Shown here: one piece after another, positions 1 through 9,432 of the stretch
How the letters are laid out: the number at the start of each line of letters is the position of its first letter
Numbering within the stretch: the first letter of the stretch is position 1
DNA from: Bradyrhizobium sp. 4
GTDB lineage: Bacteria > Pseudomonadota > Alphaproteobacteria > Rhizobiales > Xanthobacteraceae
DNA: 64,000 nt
NCBI RefSeq assembly: GCF_023100905.1
Contig: NZ_CP064686.1
Coordinates: 1,116,001-1,180,000 of the forward strand
Direction: 5' to 3'
The notes under the pieces: model-generated
Told to the model about the DNA's origin: nothing
The model's database searches: none
Seen by the model: the letters and a program-made list of their open reading frames with translations, nothing else
Program-made: the position numbers and the translations under genes

Positions 1-2
1 CG

Positions 3-1148
3 CTCTTGCGGCAGGGGACAGCGCGCGACTATCTCAATGGCATTCTCGACTATGCCGAGCATCTGGTTCGTGAAGAAATCACTCGATTGCCTTGCGGTGT
101 CTATGAAGGCGAGGATGAGAGCGACAACGACTGCTTTGGGCCTGCCGATATCCGGGTTCGCGTTCGTGTTACGGTCTCTGATAAAGATCTGCACCTCGAT
201 TTCACGGGCAGTTCGCCGCAGATCTCAGGCTTCAAGAACTCTTCGATCGCCAATACCTACTCCAGCGTCTATCTTGCGATCATTGCGTTTCTTGGTCCGC
301 AACTGCCTAAGAACCAGGGCGCTTTCCGCGCAGTCACAGTGCACGCTCCAGAAGGGACCGTCGTGAATGCCCGGTCGCCGGCGCCGATGACGATGAACAC
401 TATATTTCCTGCAACCAACATCGTTCATGCTTGCTGGAAGGCATTGGCTTCATGCGATCCAAAGCGGGCGTGCGCCGGCTGGGGAAAATTGCTGCATTGC
501 GTGACGTCTGGCCGCCGCTTAAGTGGAGAAACCTTCGTCCTGTACCACGGGCATGGGCTGCCATCAGCAGGTGCCGTTCGCGGTCGAGATGGCTTTCCTG
601 GAATGGGATTGGTACCAACATTATGCGGATCACGATTGGCGAATGTGGAGACCCAGGAGCAGTTCTATCCTATCACCATCCACAAACATGAAATGCGGTG
701 CGACGGCGAAGGTGCCGGTGAATTTCGTGGCGGTCCTGGCATGAACTATGTCGCGGACGTAGAAGTGGCCGCCGAATATTCGTTTCGGGGCGAAGGGGGG
801 TATGGACTGACCGCCTTCGGAGTTAATGGCGGCTCCGCAGGTCAGTCCGGCTCAATGACACTTGCCGCCGCGAATGGCGAGCCGTTCGACATTCCCCAAT
901 ATGGCGTACGCAACCTGCCGCCGCTCCGGATTAACATTACCTCACCCGGAGGCGGAGGATATGGCGATCCGAGGCGACGTAACCCTGATGCCGTGCTTTG
1001 CGATGTTCAAGGCGGAATCGTGAGTCCTAGAAGGGCGCGAGATGTATACGGCGTGGTCCTCACTACGGATCGGCGTAGTGTTGATGCTGACGCCACTGCC
1101 CTGCTGCGCTCAAGACGACAGACGGCATCCGAAGCTTTGAGAGCTTGA
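3..1148 (+). CDS. Hydantoinase B/oxoprolinase family protein, 3' part
   Basis: The frame is open to the left edge, so this is the C-terminal ~380 residues of a protein that is usually about 520-580 residues long. The family hydrolyses hydantoins or 5-oxoproline, normally with an ATP-dependent A subunit, which would lie upstream of the window. Seen directly: a glycine-rich stretch GEFRGGPGM near residues 240-248 and the C-terminal GGGGYGDPRRR block near 317-327, both typical of HyuB. A 260-bp gap separates it from a solute-binding protein on the same strand, which suggests uptake plus hydrolysis of one compound. The family is clear; the substrate is not. Confidence 0.85.
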   Translation, partial: LLRQGTARDYLNGILDYAEHLVREEITRLPCGVYEGEDESDNDCFGPADIRVRVRVTVSDKDLHLDFTGSSPQISGFKNSSIANTYSSVYLAIIAFLGPQLPKNQGAFRAVTVHAPEGTVVNARSPAPMTMNTIFPATNIVHACWKALASCDPKRACAGWGKLLHCVTSGRRLSGETFVLYHGHGLPSAGAVRGRDGFPGMGLVPTLCGSRLANVETQEQFYPITIHKHEMRCDGEGAGEFRGGPGMNYVADVEVAAEYSFRGEGGYGLTAFGVNGGSAGQSGSMTLAAANGEPFDIPQYGVRNLPPLRINITSPGGGGYGDPRRRNPDAVLCDVQGGIVSPRRARDVYGVVLTTDRRSVDADATALLRSRRQTASEALRA

Positions 1149-1348
1149 GATAACATTGCGTGAGGCAGGCCCGCTAAGGCGGCAAGATGCTCTCTGCCGC
1201 ATGTTGGATAGAAGCGGTTTTTCTCTCGGAGCATACAACGTCCGCGTGCGACCATGCATCCAGCCTCGATTTCTTATGGCCTAGCTGGTGGCGGCGTGCT
1301 GCGTTTTGACGATCTCGCTCGGTGCGGCCGGACGAATTCCTTGGAATA

Positions 1349-1408
1349 GCCTGTCAGAGATATAATATTGTAATGAAATACAGAGAATTGTGTTGGGGGA
1401 GGCAACGT
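1349..1408 (+). promoter_or_regulatory. AT-rich leader and ribosome binding site of a solute-binding protein gene
   Basis: The 60 bases before the start are much richer in A+T than the surroundings and contain TATTGTAATGAAATACAG. GGGGGAGG at 1395-1402 lies six bases before ATG 1409 and decides that start over an upstream in-frame ATG. Related AT-rich leaders precede the copies at 29541, 45473 and 63570. Use as promoter or operator is inferred. Confidence 0.5.
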
Positions 1409-2455
1409 ATGAACCGTCGAGATCTCTTAACGGGCGCAGCGAAGCTCGGCACTGCACTATCGCTGAGCGCGACTCCATTTATTTCGCCCCGCCGTGCGCA
1501 AGCTGCCACGACAATTTCCTTCGTGAGCTGGGGCGGGAGCTACGGTGATTTCGTGAAAGAATTCTGGATCAAGCGGTTCACGGCTGAAACGGGAATCTCA
1601 GTAGAATATATCAATGGTCCAGACTTAGCGAAGGTGAAGGCTCAGGTCGAAAGCAATAACGTTCTGTGGGATGTATTCGATACGCCTGGGACTCAGGCTT
1701 ATGCGGCCGCCAAACAAGGTCTTTGGGAGGCAATCGATACCAAAATAGTCGATTCCGAGCGTTTTGTTCACAAACCGCCTCCTTTTGCCATCCCTACAGC
1801 CATCTACACGGGAGGCATAGCGTACGATCCAGCCCGAACGAAGCATGCAGCGAATGATTTTTCGCAACTTTGGGACGTTAAGAGTTTTCCTGGGCGCCGC
1901 GCACTTCATGGCGCAAACGGAACCGCTGAGACATTGACCGTTGCTTTGCTTGCGGATGGTGTTGCCCCTAACGAGCTGTACCCACTTGATGTAGACCGCG
2001 CTTTCAAAGCGTTAGAGCGGATCAAACCATACGTTAAGAAGTGGTTCGGTGAAACGGCTCAAGGGGTGAGCCTCATTCAAACGAATGAAGTTGACTATAC
2101 CATCACATATGCGAACCGTGTCAGGTCTGCGAGGGAAGCGGGTATTTCGATCGATTTCTCTTTCGGTCAAAATATCAACGTGGTGCAATATTACACTGTA
2201 CTCAAGGGGAGCCCGCGGAAGGAGGCTTCGATGCGCTTCCTTGATTTTATCAGTAGGCCGGCGCAGCAGGCCTTAATAGGCAACCAACTTGGTGTTGTCC
2301 CGGTAACAAAAGGCGCCGAGCAAAGCATAGATGAGCGGGCGCGGCGCTGGCTCCCCAATCTCAGCAATCCTAAAAACGTGTTCCTCAGCAATGAATACTG
2401 GGCCGATAACTTCGTCGACCTCGATAAACGTTTCAAGGAGTGGATCCTAACCTAA
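1409..2455 (+). CDS. ABC transporter periplasmic solute-binding protein (PotD-like), copy 1
   Basis: 348 residues. The N-terminus MNRRDLL followed by a hydrophobic stretch and ...RRAQA/ATT looks like a Tat signal peptide cut near residue 32. The mature protein starts TISFVSWGGSYGDF, typical of family 1 solute-binding proteins related to PotD and other polyamine-type binders. It would capture a small solute for an inner-membrane permease. The strong Shine-Dalgarno sequence sets the start at 1409. It follows hydantoinase B, and a dead paralogue lies 650 bp downstream. No permease is adjacent; the nearest suitable ones are at 24.4-26.1 kb. Substrate unknown. Confidence 0.88.
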   Translation: MNRRDLLTGAAKLGTALSLSATPFISPRRAQAATTISFVSWGGSYGDFVKEFWIKRFTAETGISVEYINGPDLAKVKAQVESNNVLWDVFDTPGTQAYAAAKQGLWEAIDTKIVDSERFVHKPPPFAIPTAIYTGGIAYDPARTKHAANDFSQLWDVKSFPGRRALHGANGTAETLTVALLADGVAPNELYPLDVDRAFKALERIKPYVKKWFGETAQGVSLIQTNEVDYTITYANRVRSAREAGISIDFSFGQNINVVQYYTVLKGSPRKEASMRFLDFISRPAQQALIGNQLGVVPVTKGAEQSIDERARRWLPNLSNPKNVFLSNEYWADNFVDLDKRFKEWILT

Positions 2456-2692
2456 AGAGCGGTGCATCCACGCGATCGCCCTGCACTCGACCTTGCGTTG
2501 GGTTTGCGGGTGCAGCGAAGTCCCTCGCACATGGCTCATGCCGTTGGCCTCGATCCATTCCGCCAATTCGCCGTCGATGTAACTAGAGTCGTTGTTGCTG
2601 AGCAGCTTCGGCTTGTGCAGCAGCTCGGCGGACCCAAAGCCTGAGGATTCGACGGCCAGCTCCAGCGTGTCAGTGACGTCCTGGGCGCGCAT
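2447..2692 (-). pseudogene. IS3-family transposase (OrfB) fragment
   Basis: About 80 residues of DDE integrase core. The stretch around the second acidic block reads HKPKLLSNNDSSYI, followed by HVRGTSLHPQTQRKVE; in active relatives the latter is HPQTQGKIERW. Both ends of the gene are missing. It overlaps the last codons of the solute-binding gene on the other strand. Nothing recognisable lies from here to 3025. Confidence 0.7.
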
Positions 2693-3025
2693 GGCGGAGC
2701 ATAACTTTCACTCGATCACGTAGTCAGAGAGCTGAGTGCCGCGTTTTCAGCAGACCGGCCGCGGCGACATGCGCAGCACCTGTTGGCATCTAATGGTGAA
2801 CGCAGTCGGGCCTGCACGACGCTGTCCGTCAACCGATGCATCAGGTACATACCGTCATCTCCGACCACGATTGATCCTAAGCTGCTTACGGCCGCCAGTG
2901 CAGATCGATCTACAGCCCGCAAATTAAAAGCAAGGGACCAGGCCACTGGGGGAAGCAAGCAAATCCTGGTGCTTTTCGGACGGAAAAGACATGCGAATAC
3001 ACCCAACTGAATTAAAGACGTGTTC

Positions 3026-3040
3026 TGTACGTTACGTGCA
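3026..3040. promoter_or_regulatory. 15-bp palindrome TGTACGTTACGTGCA, possible operator
   Basis: The site is TGNACGT-T-ACGTGCA, an almost perfect inverted repeat about one central base. The identical sequence (opposite strand) occurs at 20278-20292 before another solute-binding gene, and a close variant lies at 12841-12855 before the chemoreceptor. Here it lies 72 bp before ATG 3113. The size and symmetry suit a dimeric repressor; the protein is unknown. Confidence 0.5.
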
Positions 3041-3112
3041 GACTTATTGCTTGTATAGATCTTCCGCATCCAGAAAAATACCAACGGTGTTTGTGAAGTG
3101 GAGGACAGTCGT

Positions 3113-4154
3113 ATGAACCGTCGAGATGTCTTAGCGGGCGCGGCGAAACTCGGTGCGACCCTCTCTCTGGGCGCGGCTCCCTTCGTATCATCCCGCCGGG
3201 CGCAAGCTGCTACAACAATTTCGTTCGTCAGTTGAGGCGGAAGTTACGGTGATTTCATCAAGGAGTTCTGGATCAATCCCTTCACGGCGGAAACCGGAGT
3301 CGCGGTTGAATATGTTAACGGTCCAGATCTAGCGAAAGTGAACGCCCAAATCCAAAGTAACAACATTCAGTGGGACGTATTGGATGCAGCCGGTGCTATG
3401 GCTTATGCGGGCGAGAAGGAAGGTCTTTGGGAGGCGGTCGATACGAAACTAATTGATCCCGCCCGATTTGTTCGGAAGCCGCCTTCCTTTGCTGTGCCCA
3501 CGGCCGTTTACACGGGTGGCGTCGGCTATGATCCAAGCCGAAACGAGCGTCCGCCGAAGGACTTTGCCCAGCTTTGGGACATCAAAAACTTCCCTGGTCG
3601 TCGCGCACTACCTAGGATCGTCGATGAGGTGTTGGAGCTTGCTTTGCTTGCTGACGGTGTTACGCCAAGCAAGCTGTATCCGCTTGATGTAGACCGCGCC
3701 TTCAAAGCGCTCGATCGCATCAAGCCTTATGTCAAGGTCTGGTTCGATGCAACCGCTCGGGGGCTCGCTCATTCAGACGAATGAAGTCGACTACACCTTT
3801 ACTTATGCGAACCGGGTCAAGGCCGCGAAGGAGGCGGGCATTTCGATCGATATCTCTTTCGATCAGACTCTTAACGTGCAGCAATACTTCTGCGTGCTCA
3901 GAGGCAGCCCGCGAAAGGAAGCTGCCATGCGCTTCCTTGAATTCGTTACCAGACCTGATCGGCAGGCCCTGTTAGCCAATAAGCTTAGGGCGACTCCGGT
4001 GGCAAAGGACGCAGAGCAAAAGGTAGACGCGGTGGCGCGGCGCTGGCTACCCGATCTCAACAATCCCAAGAACGTATTCCGGAACGATGCGTACTGGGCG
4101 GCCGATCACTATGTCGAACTCAACAAGCGTTTCAAAGAATGGATCCTAGCGTAG
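3113..4154 (+). pseudogene. ABC solute-binding protein copy 2, inactivated
   Basis: This is a close paralogue of the gene at 1409, with the same MNRRDVL Tat-like signal and GTGGAGGAC ribosome binding site. Codon 41, tryptophan TGG in copy 1 (SWGGSYGDF), is TGA at 3233-3235. The reading frame resumes in the same phase, then shifts by one base near 3763 (ARG|LAHSDE where copy 1 has AQGVSLIQTNE) and runs on in the new phase to TAG at 4152-4154. Two independent lesions make a sequencing error an unlikely explanation. The last residues, FKEWILA, match the paralogues, so the gene is full length but dead. Confidence 0.88.
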
Positions 4155-4716
4155 GGATCTCCGCTTGCGTCCGGGTGTTTTGGCGTCCGACCTTCTACGA
4201 TTGCCAGTTAAAGGAGGCGGCAAGCTTACAGGCGGGCTTTAAGATGATCTCCACCGATGCCTTTGTATTGCCGGATATGCTGCGCCATCAGTTTCCTTCA
4301 ATGAACGCCAATGCCTCGGTCGCGAACGTCAGCACGGATCCGCCGGCACGAACTGTGCCGGCTGTGGCAAAGCCGGACGCGAGCCAGATTGACGCTCACC
4401 AGGCTCGCTCAGCAGGACCACGTCGGGAGAAACATCGAGAATATGAATGCTCTGCCCCAATTCACAGCCAATGAATTGGAGTTCGATTGTCACGCGGATA
4501 CACTGCCGTGCCGAACTTGAGGGGCACTTAAGAACCAACGAAGTCGTCAAGATCGCGACGCGTCCTCGAAGGATGCAGGATTTTCCGGCATCTCGCAGAG
4601 ACGGGCCGCGATTACTCGCGCAAATCCATCGTCCGTCCAAAACCAATGTCCGAGCCACCATCACCGTAAGTGCCCGTTAGACTGCCCAAGCCCCTCGTCG
4701 ACCGAGGAGACCTTAA
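4155..4716. other. Intergenic region without a recognisable gene
   Basis: Open frames exist on both strands (for example 4329-4664 on the minus strand), but none gives a protein I recognise or has a convincing ribosome binding site. GAGGAGA at 4704-4710 belongs to the nitrilase start at 4717. Confidence 0.4.
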
Positions 4717-4810
4717 ATGTCAGAAACAGTGATCGCCACGTGTGCGTTTCCAGGGACATACGACATAAACAAGAGCCTCGAGTTGCATCTGTCCTACATC
4801 GAGGAGGCTG
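4717..4810 (+). pseudogene. Nitrilase-family carbon-nitrogen hydrolase, 5' part (split by IS66)
   Basis: ATG 4717 follows GAGGAGA and encodes MSETVIATCAFPGTYDINK..., the first beta strand and helix of a nitrilase-superfamily hydrolase. The host sequence stops after GGAGGCTG (4803-4810), which is repeated at 7407-7414 on the far side of the IS66 element. Removing the IS and one repeat gives an uninterrupted frame SYIEEAAAAGAALVVFPE and a protein of 293 residues, normal for the family. The gene was therefore intact until this one insertion. Confidence 0.85.
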
Positions 4811-4888
4811 GTATTCCTCCGTTGAGGGCCGCCTTGTTTGACGGACGCGAACGCTGCAGGTCCTAGGGGTAATCCTAGGAGAAGCGCT

Positions 4889-5290
4889 ATGACGATTTCG
4901 AGGGCGGAGGTGATCACATCGGTCGAGCGGCGGCGCCGGTGGTCGCAGGATGAGAAGGAACAGCTTGTTGCAGCATCGCTGGAGCCCGGAGCCAGTGTTT
5001 CCGAGGTCGCTCGCATGGCTGGCCTTCATGTAAGCCAGCTGTTCAGGTGGCGCAAAGAGCTTTGCAAGCACGGTGAAGCGAGTATAGCGCCGTTCGTTCC
5101 GGTCGAGATTGGACCGTCTGTGCCGCCGCGGGAGGTGGCCGAAGCGCCACTGACGACGACGGCGGCGCGTCGACGGAAGAGCCTGGGCATTATCGAGATA
5201 GATCTTGGTAGCGGGCACCGCATCCGGGTCGATGGCGACGTTGATGGAGACGCACTACGTCGCGTTCTCGATGCTTTGGTACGCCGATGA
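4889..5290 (+). CDS. tnpA: IS66 accessory protein TnpA
   Basis: 133 residues. The N-terminal half is a helix-turn-helix of the OrfA type (RRRWSQDEKEQLVAASLEPG, then VSEVARMAGLHVSQLFRWRKEL). The tail IEIDLGSGHRIRVDGDVD is typical of IS66 TnpA. ATG 4889 is chosen because AGGAGAAG lies just upstream. The stop overlaps the tnpB start as ATGA at 5287-5290, which implies translational coupling. The protein is needed for transposition, but its role is poorly defined. Confidence 0.9.
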   Translation: MTISRAEVITSVERRRRWSQDEKEQLVAASLEPGASVSEVARMAGLHVSQLFRWRKELCKHGEASIAPFVPVEIGPSVPPREVAEAPLTTTAARRRKSLGIIEIDLGSGHRIRVDGDVDGDALRRVLDALVRR

Positions 5291-5634
5291 TCCCGGTTCC
5301 GACGGGCGCACGAGTGTGGCTTGCGACAGGCTACACGGACATGCGCCGAGGCTTTCCGTCGCTGGCACTCCAGGTCCAGGAGGTGCTGCGCAAGGACCCG
5401 CTCAGCGGTCATCTGTTTGTCTTCCGCGGTCGCCGCAGCGATCTTGTGAAGGTGATCTGGCACGATGGCCAGGGAGCATGCCTGTTCACCAAAAGACTGG
5501 AGAGAGGGCGGTTCATCTGGCCTTCGGTTGCGGGCGATGCAGTGACGATCTCGCCGGCGCAGATGAGCTATCTGTTGTCCGGGATCGATTGGCGCAACCC
5601 GCAAGAAACCCAGCGTCCGACGCGGGTCGGATAG
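5287..5634 (+). CDS. tnpB: IS66 accessory protein TnpB
   Basis: 115 residues of the IS66 Orf2 family, recognisable by TGYTDMRRGFPSLALQVQ near the N-terminus and by LFVFRGRRSDLVKVIWHDGQG in the middle. It overlaps tnpA by 4 bp. It ends 45 bp before tnpC. The family is essential for IS66 movement, with no firmly established biochemical role. Confidence 0.93.
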   Translation: MIPVPTGARVWLATGYTDMRRGFPSLALQVQEVLRKDPLSGHLFVFRGRRSDLVKVIWHDGQGACLFTKRLERGRFIWPSVAGDAVTISPAQMSYLLSGIDWRNPQETQRPTRVG

Positions 5635-5679
5635 CCGTTTTGGGTTTAAATCTGCTGCTTGATCTGATTCAATAGCTTC

Positions 5680-7329
5680 ATGATATCGGAGCCGGACAAC
5701 CTTCCATCGGATCTTGTCAGTGCCCTGGCAGCGCTGCAGGCCGAGCGTGAGGCCCGGCTGCGAGCCGAGGCGATGGCTGCCAGCGCGCAAGCGGAGCTGT
5801 CGGACAACGCGGCGCTGATCGCGCATCTCGAGTTGCGGATCGAGAAGCTCAAACGCGAACTGTACGGGCAGCGCTCCGAGCGCACGGCGCGGCTGATCGA
5901 GCAGTTGGAATTGGAGCTCGAAGAACTCGTCACCACGGCGAGCGAGGATGAGCTTGCCGCGCAGGCCGCAGCGGCGAAGACGCAGAACGTGCGCCCCTTC
6001 ATGCGCAAGCGGCCGATGCGCAAGCCATGGCCGGATGACATCGAACACGAGCGCGTCGTTATCGAGGCTCCGACGACCTGTGCCTGCTGCGGTGGATCGC
6101 GGCTGGCGAAGATCGGCGAGGATGTGACCAAGACGCTGGAGGAGATCCCGCGCCGGTTCAAGGTCATCGAGACCGTGCGCGAGAAGTTCACCTGCCGCGA
6201 TTGCGAGAAGATCAGCCAGCCGCCGGCACCGTTCCATGCCACGCCGCGCGGCTTCATCGGTCCGCAATTGTTGGCGACGATCCTGTTCGACAAGTTTGGC
6301 ATGCACATCCCGCTCAATCGCCAGAGTGCGCGCTTTAAGGCCGAGGGGATCGACCTGCCGTTGTCGACACTGGCCGACCAGGTCGGCCACGGGACCTTCG
6401 CCGTCATGCCGCTCTTCCACTTGATCGAACGCCATGTGCTTGCTGCCGAGCGCCTGCATGGCGACGACACCACCATCCGCATCCTGGCGAAGGGCAAGTG
6501 CAAGACCGGTCGGATCTGGACATATGTGCGAGATGACCGGCCCTTCGCCGGACCTGCGCCGCCGGCGGCGGTCTATTACGCCTCGAGCGACCGTCGAGGC
6601 GAGCATCCACAGAAGCATCTGGCCGCCTTCGCCGGTATCCTGCAAGCCGATTGCTACAACGGCTTCGAGCCGCTGTTCGATCCGCAGAAGAAGGTGCTGC
6701 CGATTACGCCGGCGTTTTGCTTCGCCCATGCGCGGCGGGGCTTCTTCGAGCTGGCCGACATCGAGAAGAACGCCAGGGAAGGCAGGGGCAAACCGGTCTC
6801 TCCGATCGCGTTGGAGGCGGTCAGACGCCTCGATGCGTTGTTCGAGATCGAGCGCGCCATCAACGGCCGCGGCGCCGACGAGCGGCGCGCCGTACGCCAG
6901 GAGAGAAGCAAGCCGCTGCTCGACGACATGCACACCTGGCTGCTGCGCGAGCGAGAAACCCTCTCACGCTCCTCCGAGGTCCTGAAGCCCATGAATTACA
7001 TGCTCAGGCGCTGGGGCGACTTTGCCCGCTTCATCGACGATGGCAGGATCTGCCTCAGCAACAACGCCGCCGAAAGAGCGTTGCGCGGCATCGCCTTGGG
7101 AAGGCGCAATTGGACCTTCGCCGGCAGCCTGCGCGGCGCCGAACGCGCCGCCATCATGCTGACGATGATCACGACCTGTCGCCTCAACGACGTCGATCCC
7201 AAGGCTTGGCTGGCCGATATCGTCGCCCGTATCGCCGATCTTCCCGCATCGCGTCTGCACGAACTGCTGCCCTGGGAATGGAAGCTCCCGCGCCAAGCCG
7301 ACGAACCCAACGATCAGCAAGCTGCCTAA
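5680..7329 (+). CDS. tnpC: IS66 transposase TnpC
   Basis: 549 residues, full length for the family. An N-terminal coiled coil (ERELRAEAMAASAQAEL and LELRIEKLKREL) leads to a Cys zinc motif (TCACCGG near residues 131-137, plus CRDC), then the DDE catalytic core with HGDDTTIRI, LQADCYNGFEPL and the C-terminal CLSNNAAERALRGIALGRRNW carrying the last acidic residue. It cuts and joins the element ends. It looks intact and could also drive related IS66 ends in trans. Confidence 0.93.
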   Translation: MISEPDNLPSDLVSALAALQAEREARLRAEAMAASAQAELSDNAALIAHLELRIEKLKRELYGQRSERTARLIEQLELELEELVTTASEDELAAQAAAAKTQNVRPFMRKRPMRKPWPDDIEHERVVIEAPTTCACCGGSRLAKIGEDVTKTLEEIPRRFKVIETVREKFTCRDCEKISQPPAPFHATPRGFIGPQLLATILFDKFGMHIPLNRQSARFKAEGIDLPLSTLADQVGHGTFAVMPLFHLIERHVLAAERLHGDDTTIRILAKGKCKTGRIWTYVRDDRPFAGPAPPAAVYYASSDRRGEHPQKHLAAFAGILQADCYNGFEPLFDPQKKVLPITPAFCFAHARRGFFELADIEKNAREGRGKPVSPIALEAVRRLDALFEIERAINGRGADERRAVRQERSKPLLDDMHTWLLRERETLSRSSEVLKPMNYMLRRWGDFARFIDDGRICLSNNAAERALRGIALGRRNWTFAGSLRGAERAAIMLTMITTCRLNDVDPKAWLADIVARIADLPASRLHELLPWEWKLPRQADEPNDQQAA

Positions 7330-7406
7330 CCTTCACGCAGCGCCATCATAGCCGACCCGGCCCCCGCGCGCATGTGTCAATCGGGCGGCCTTCGTCGCAT
7401 GCGTAC

Positions 7407-8202
7407 GGAGGCTGCTGCGGCTGGCGCTGCTCTCGTCGTCTTCCCCGAGACGAGCCTACTGGGCTACCCGCCGATTTTGAGCTTAGTGGGCATCGAGGAC
7501 GTACTCCACAATGCTCAACGCACGGCCGAAACAGTGCCGGATGGCCCGACTGTGGCACGCATGATCGCTGCAGCAAGAAAGCACAATATTCACGTGGTCT
7601 TCGGCCTCACCGAGGCGGGTAAGCAGCCGGGCATCCTCTACAATACTCTCGTGCTCGCAGGACCGCAGGGGTACATCGGATCATACCGGAAGTTCCACCT
7701 CGGACTCGCGGAGCAGCTCGTGTGGCGGTCGGGCGATCAGTGGCCGGTGTTCGATACCCCTCTTGGCAAGCTCGGCTTGTTGATATGCTATGACAAAAGA
7801 TGGCCAGAAGCGTGTCGGGAACTGACCTTCTCCGGGGCTGAGCTGCTGGTCGTGGGGAACGCATGGCCCGCGCTGCCCGGCCACGGCGGAGGAGAAGACA
7901 ACCTCAGGGTGGGCTGGTGCGATCTATTCGACCGGGTGCGCGCTGTAGAAAATTACCGTTGGCTCATCTCGTCGAACTTCGTCGGTGAACTTGGCGGACC
8001 AAACTTCATTGGCTTCAGCCAGATTGTCGATCCGCTCGGCTGCATCGTCGCAAGCAGTGGACTTAATCACATAGGTTTGGTCAGCGCCTCGATAGATATC
8101 CGCGCCGGCCTTTACCGCACCGCTGCAATTTTAGGGGGGCCGCGCCTCATCAGGGACCGTCTGCCGATACCTACAAAGTGCTCAACGGCTCCCTGCCCAT
8201 AG
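7407..8202 (+). pseudogene. Nitrilase-family hydrolase, 3' part (split by IS66)
   Basis: This is the larger piece of the gene that starts at 4717. In the rejoined 293-residue protein the catalytic triad is present: Glu43 in VVFPETSLLGY, Lys124 in GSYRKFHLG and Cys156 in LLICYDKRWPE. The superfamily cleaves nitriles or amides to acids and ammonia. The reading frame after the IS has no lesions, so the insertion looks recent, and precise excision would restore the gene. As it stands this piece has no good start and lacks Glu43's preceding strand, so activity is unlikely. Confidence 0.88.
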
Positions 8203-8299
8203 TGGTGGACGGTTGATGGTTAATGGATGGCCTCAGAGCTGGTCCCGGTTGTCTGAACAGAATCTCCGCGTCGATAAGTGGAGGCTCTGCCGGGGTTAG

Positions 8300-9127
8300 T
8301 TAGGCCGCCATGCGGATTGGCAGCGGGTTGAAGTAGGCTTGATCCGGTGTGCCGCCGTCAAGGCTCGAGTGAGGACGTCGGCTATTGTAAAAGTCGAGGT
8401 ATCGGCCGATCGAGGCGCGGGCATCGGACACGCTGTCGTAGGCCCGCAAGTAAACCTCCTCGTATTTGACGCTGCGCCACAGTCGCTCGACGAACACGTT
8501 GTCCCGCCAAGCTCCTTTACCGTCCATGCTGATGGCGATGCCGTTGGTGGCGAGCGCGCCGGTGAAGGCCGAGCCGGTGAACTGCGAGCCCTGATCCGTG
8601 TTGAAGATTTCAGGCCTGCCGTGACGCGCCAAAGCGTCCTCCAGTGTCTCGACGCAGAACGCCGCCTCCATCGTGATCGAGAGCCGCCACGACAGAACCC
8701 GGCGGGTCGCCCAGTCCAGCACGACAGCGAGATACACGAAGCCGCGCGCCATCGGGATGTAGGTGATATCCATTGCCCAGACCTGGTTCGGGCGCGTGAT
8801 CTCCACGCCGCGCAGCAGATACGGATAGATCTTGTGCCCGGGCTCAGGTTTGGTGGTGCGCGGACGACGGTACAGCGCCTCTATCCCCATCCGCCGCATG
8901 AGCGTTTTGACATGCCGGCGGCCGACCTTGCACCCCTCGGCAGCCAGCAGGCCTCGCAACATTCGCGAACCGGCGAAAGGAAACTCCAGATGTAGCCGAT
9001 CAAGCTGTCGCATTGTCGCGAGATCGTCGGGCGGCACTGGGCGCGGCAGATAATAGACGCTGCTACGGCTGATCTTCAAAACTTCCGCCTGCCTGGTGAT
9101 CGACAGATCGTGCTCACGGTCGATCAT
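8300..9127 (-). CDS. IS3-family OrfB transposase (DDE integrase core)
   Basis: 275 residues from ATG 9127, which overlaps the orfA stop. An HTH_21-like N-terminus (LSITRQAEVLKISRSSVYY) precedes an rve integrase core with MDITYIP, FNTDQGSQFTG and the glutamate in DNVFVERLWRSVKYEE, so all three DDE residues are present. The end YNSRRPHSSLDGGTPDQAY is typical. The frame also stays open upstream of 9127, in line with a frameshifted OrfAB. Confidence 0.9.
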   Translation of the reverse strand: MIDREHDLSITRQAEVLKISRSSVYYLPRPVPPDDLATMRQLDRLHLEFPFAGSRMLRGLLAAEGCKVGRRHVKTLMRRMGIEALYRRPRTTKPEPGHKIYPYLLRGVEITRPNQVWAMDITYIPMARGFVYLAVVLDWATRRVLSWRLSITMEAAFCVETLEDALARHGRPEIFNTDQGSQFTGSAFTGALATNGIAISMDGKGAWRDNVFVERLWRSVKYEEVYLRAYDSVSDARASIGRYLDFYNSRRPHSSLDGGTPDQAYFNPLPIRMAA

Positions 9128-9432
9128 CGCTTTGCGCTCAGCAATCCCGCCTTGGTGAGCGCTCCTTCTAAAAAATCGTTCTCCAGCGTCAGTTCTCCGA
9201 TCTTGGCGTGCAGCGACTTCACGTCGATCGCAGGCACGGCGGGCGCGGCGCCGCCAGGTCCAAAAACTCCGGAAGCTCCACCCTCCAGCTGGGCTTTCCA
9301 TGCCGTAATCTGATTGGGGTGAACGTCAAAGTGCTCGGCCAGTTGAGCTATCGTTCGGTCGCCCTTGACAGCGGCCAGCGCCACCTTCGCCTTGAAAGCC
9401 GGTGTGTGGTTCCGGCGTGCGCGTCTCGTCAT
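9124..9432 (-). CDS. IS3-family OrfA (helix-turn-helix protein)
   Basis: 102 residues from the ATG at 9432 (MTRRARRNHTPAFKAKVALAAVKGD). The helix-turn-helix (TIAQLAEHFDVHPNQITAWK) binds the ends of the element. The C-terminal leucine-rich stretch SLHAKIGELTLENDFLEGAL is the usual dimerisation region. TGA overlaps the orfB ATG as ATGA. IS3 elements commonly also make an OrfAB fusion by -1 frameshifting near here. Confidence 0.88.
   Translation of the reverse strand: MTRRARRNHTPAFKAKVALAAVKGDRTIAQLAEHFDVHPNQITAWKAQLEGGASGVFGPGGAAPAVPAIDVKSLHAKIGELTLENDFLEGALTKAGLLSAKR

Larger units (their letters stand above)
4811..7406 (+). mobile_element. Complete IS66-family element inserted in a nitrilase gene
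   Basis: The ends are GTATTCCTCC...GGCCGCC on the left and, read inward from the right, GTACGCATGC...GGCCGCC. They are imperfect inverted repeats sharing GTA, GGCCGCC and TTGAC. An exact 8-bp duplication GGAGGCTG flanks the element, as expected for IS66. It holds the three usual genes in order. TCCTAGG/CCTAGGA at 4861-4880 form a hairpin that overlaps the start of the tnpA ribosome binding site. Confidence 0.9.

Noticed and set aside
3233..3235. TGA in solute-binding copy 2 as a recoded (selenocysteine or read-through) codon
   Set aside because: The paralogues have tryptophan here, no SECIS-like structure is apparent, and the gene has a second, independent frameshift.
6651..7622. 323-codon plus-strand frame overlapping tnpC and the nitrilase
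   Set aside because: Alternative-phase shadow of the IS66 tnpC, with an Arg/His/Gln-rich translation and no motif.
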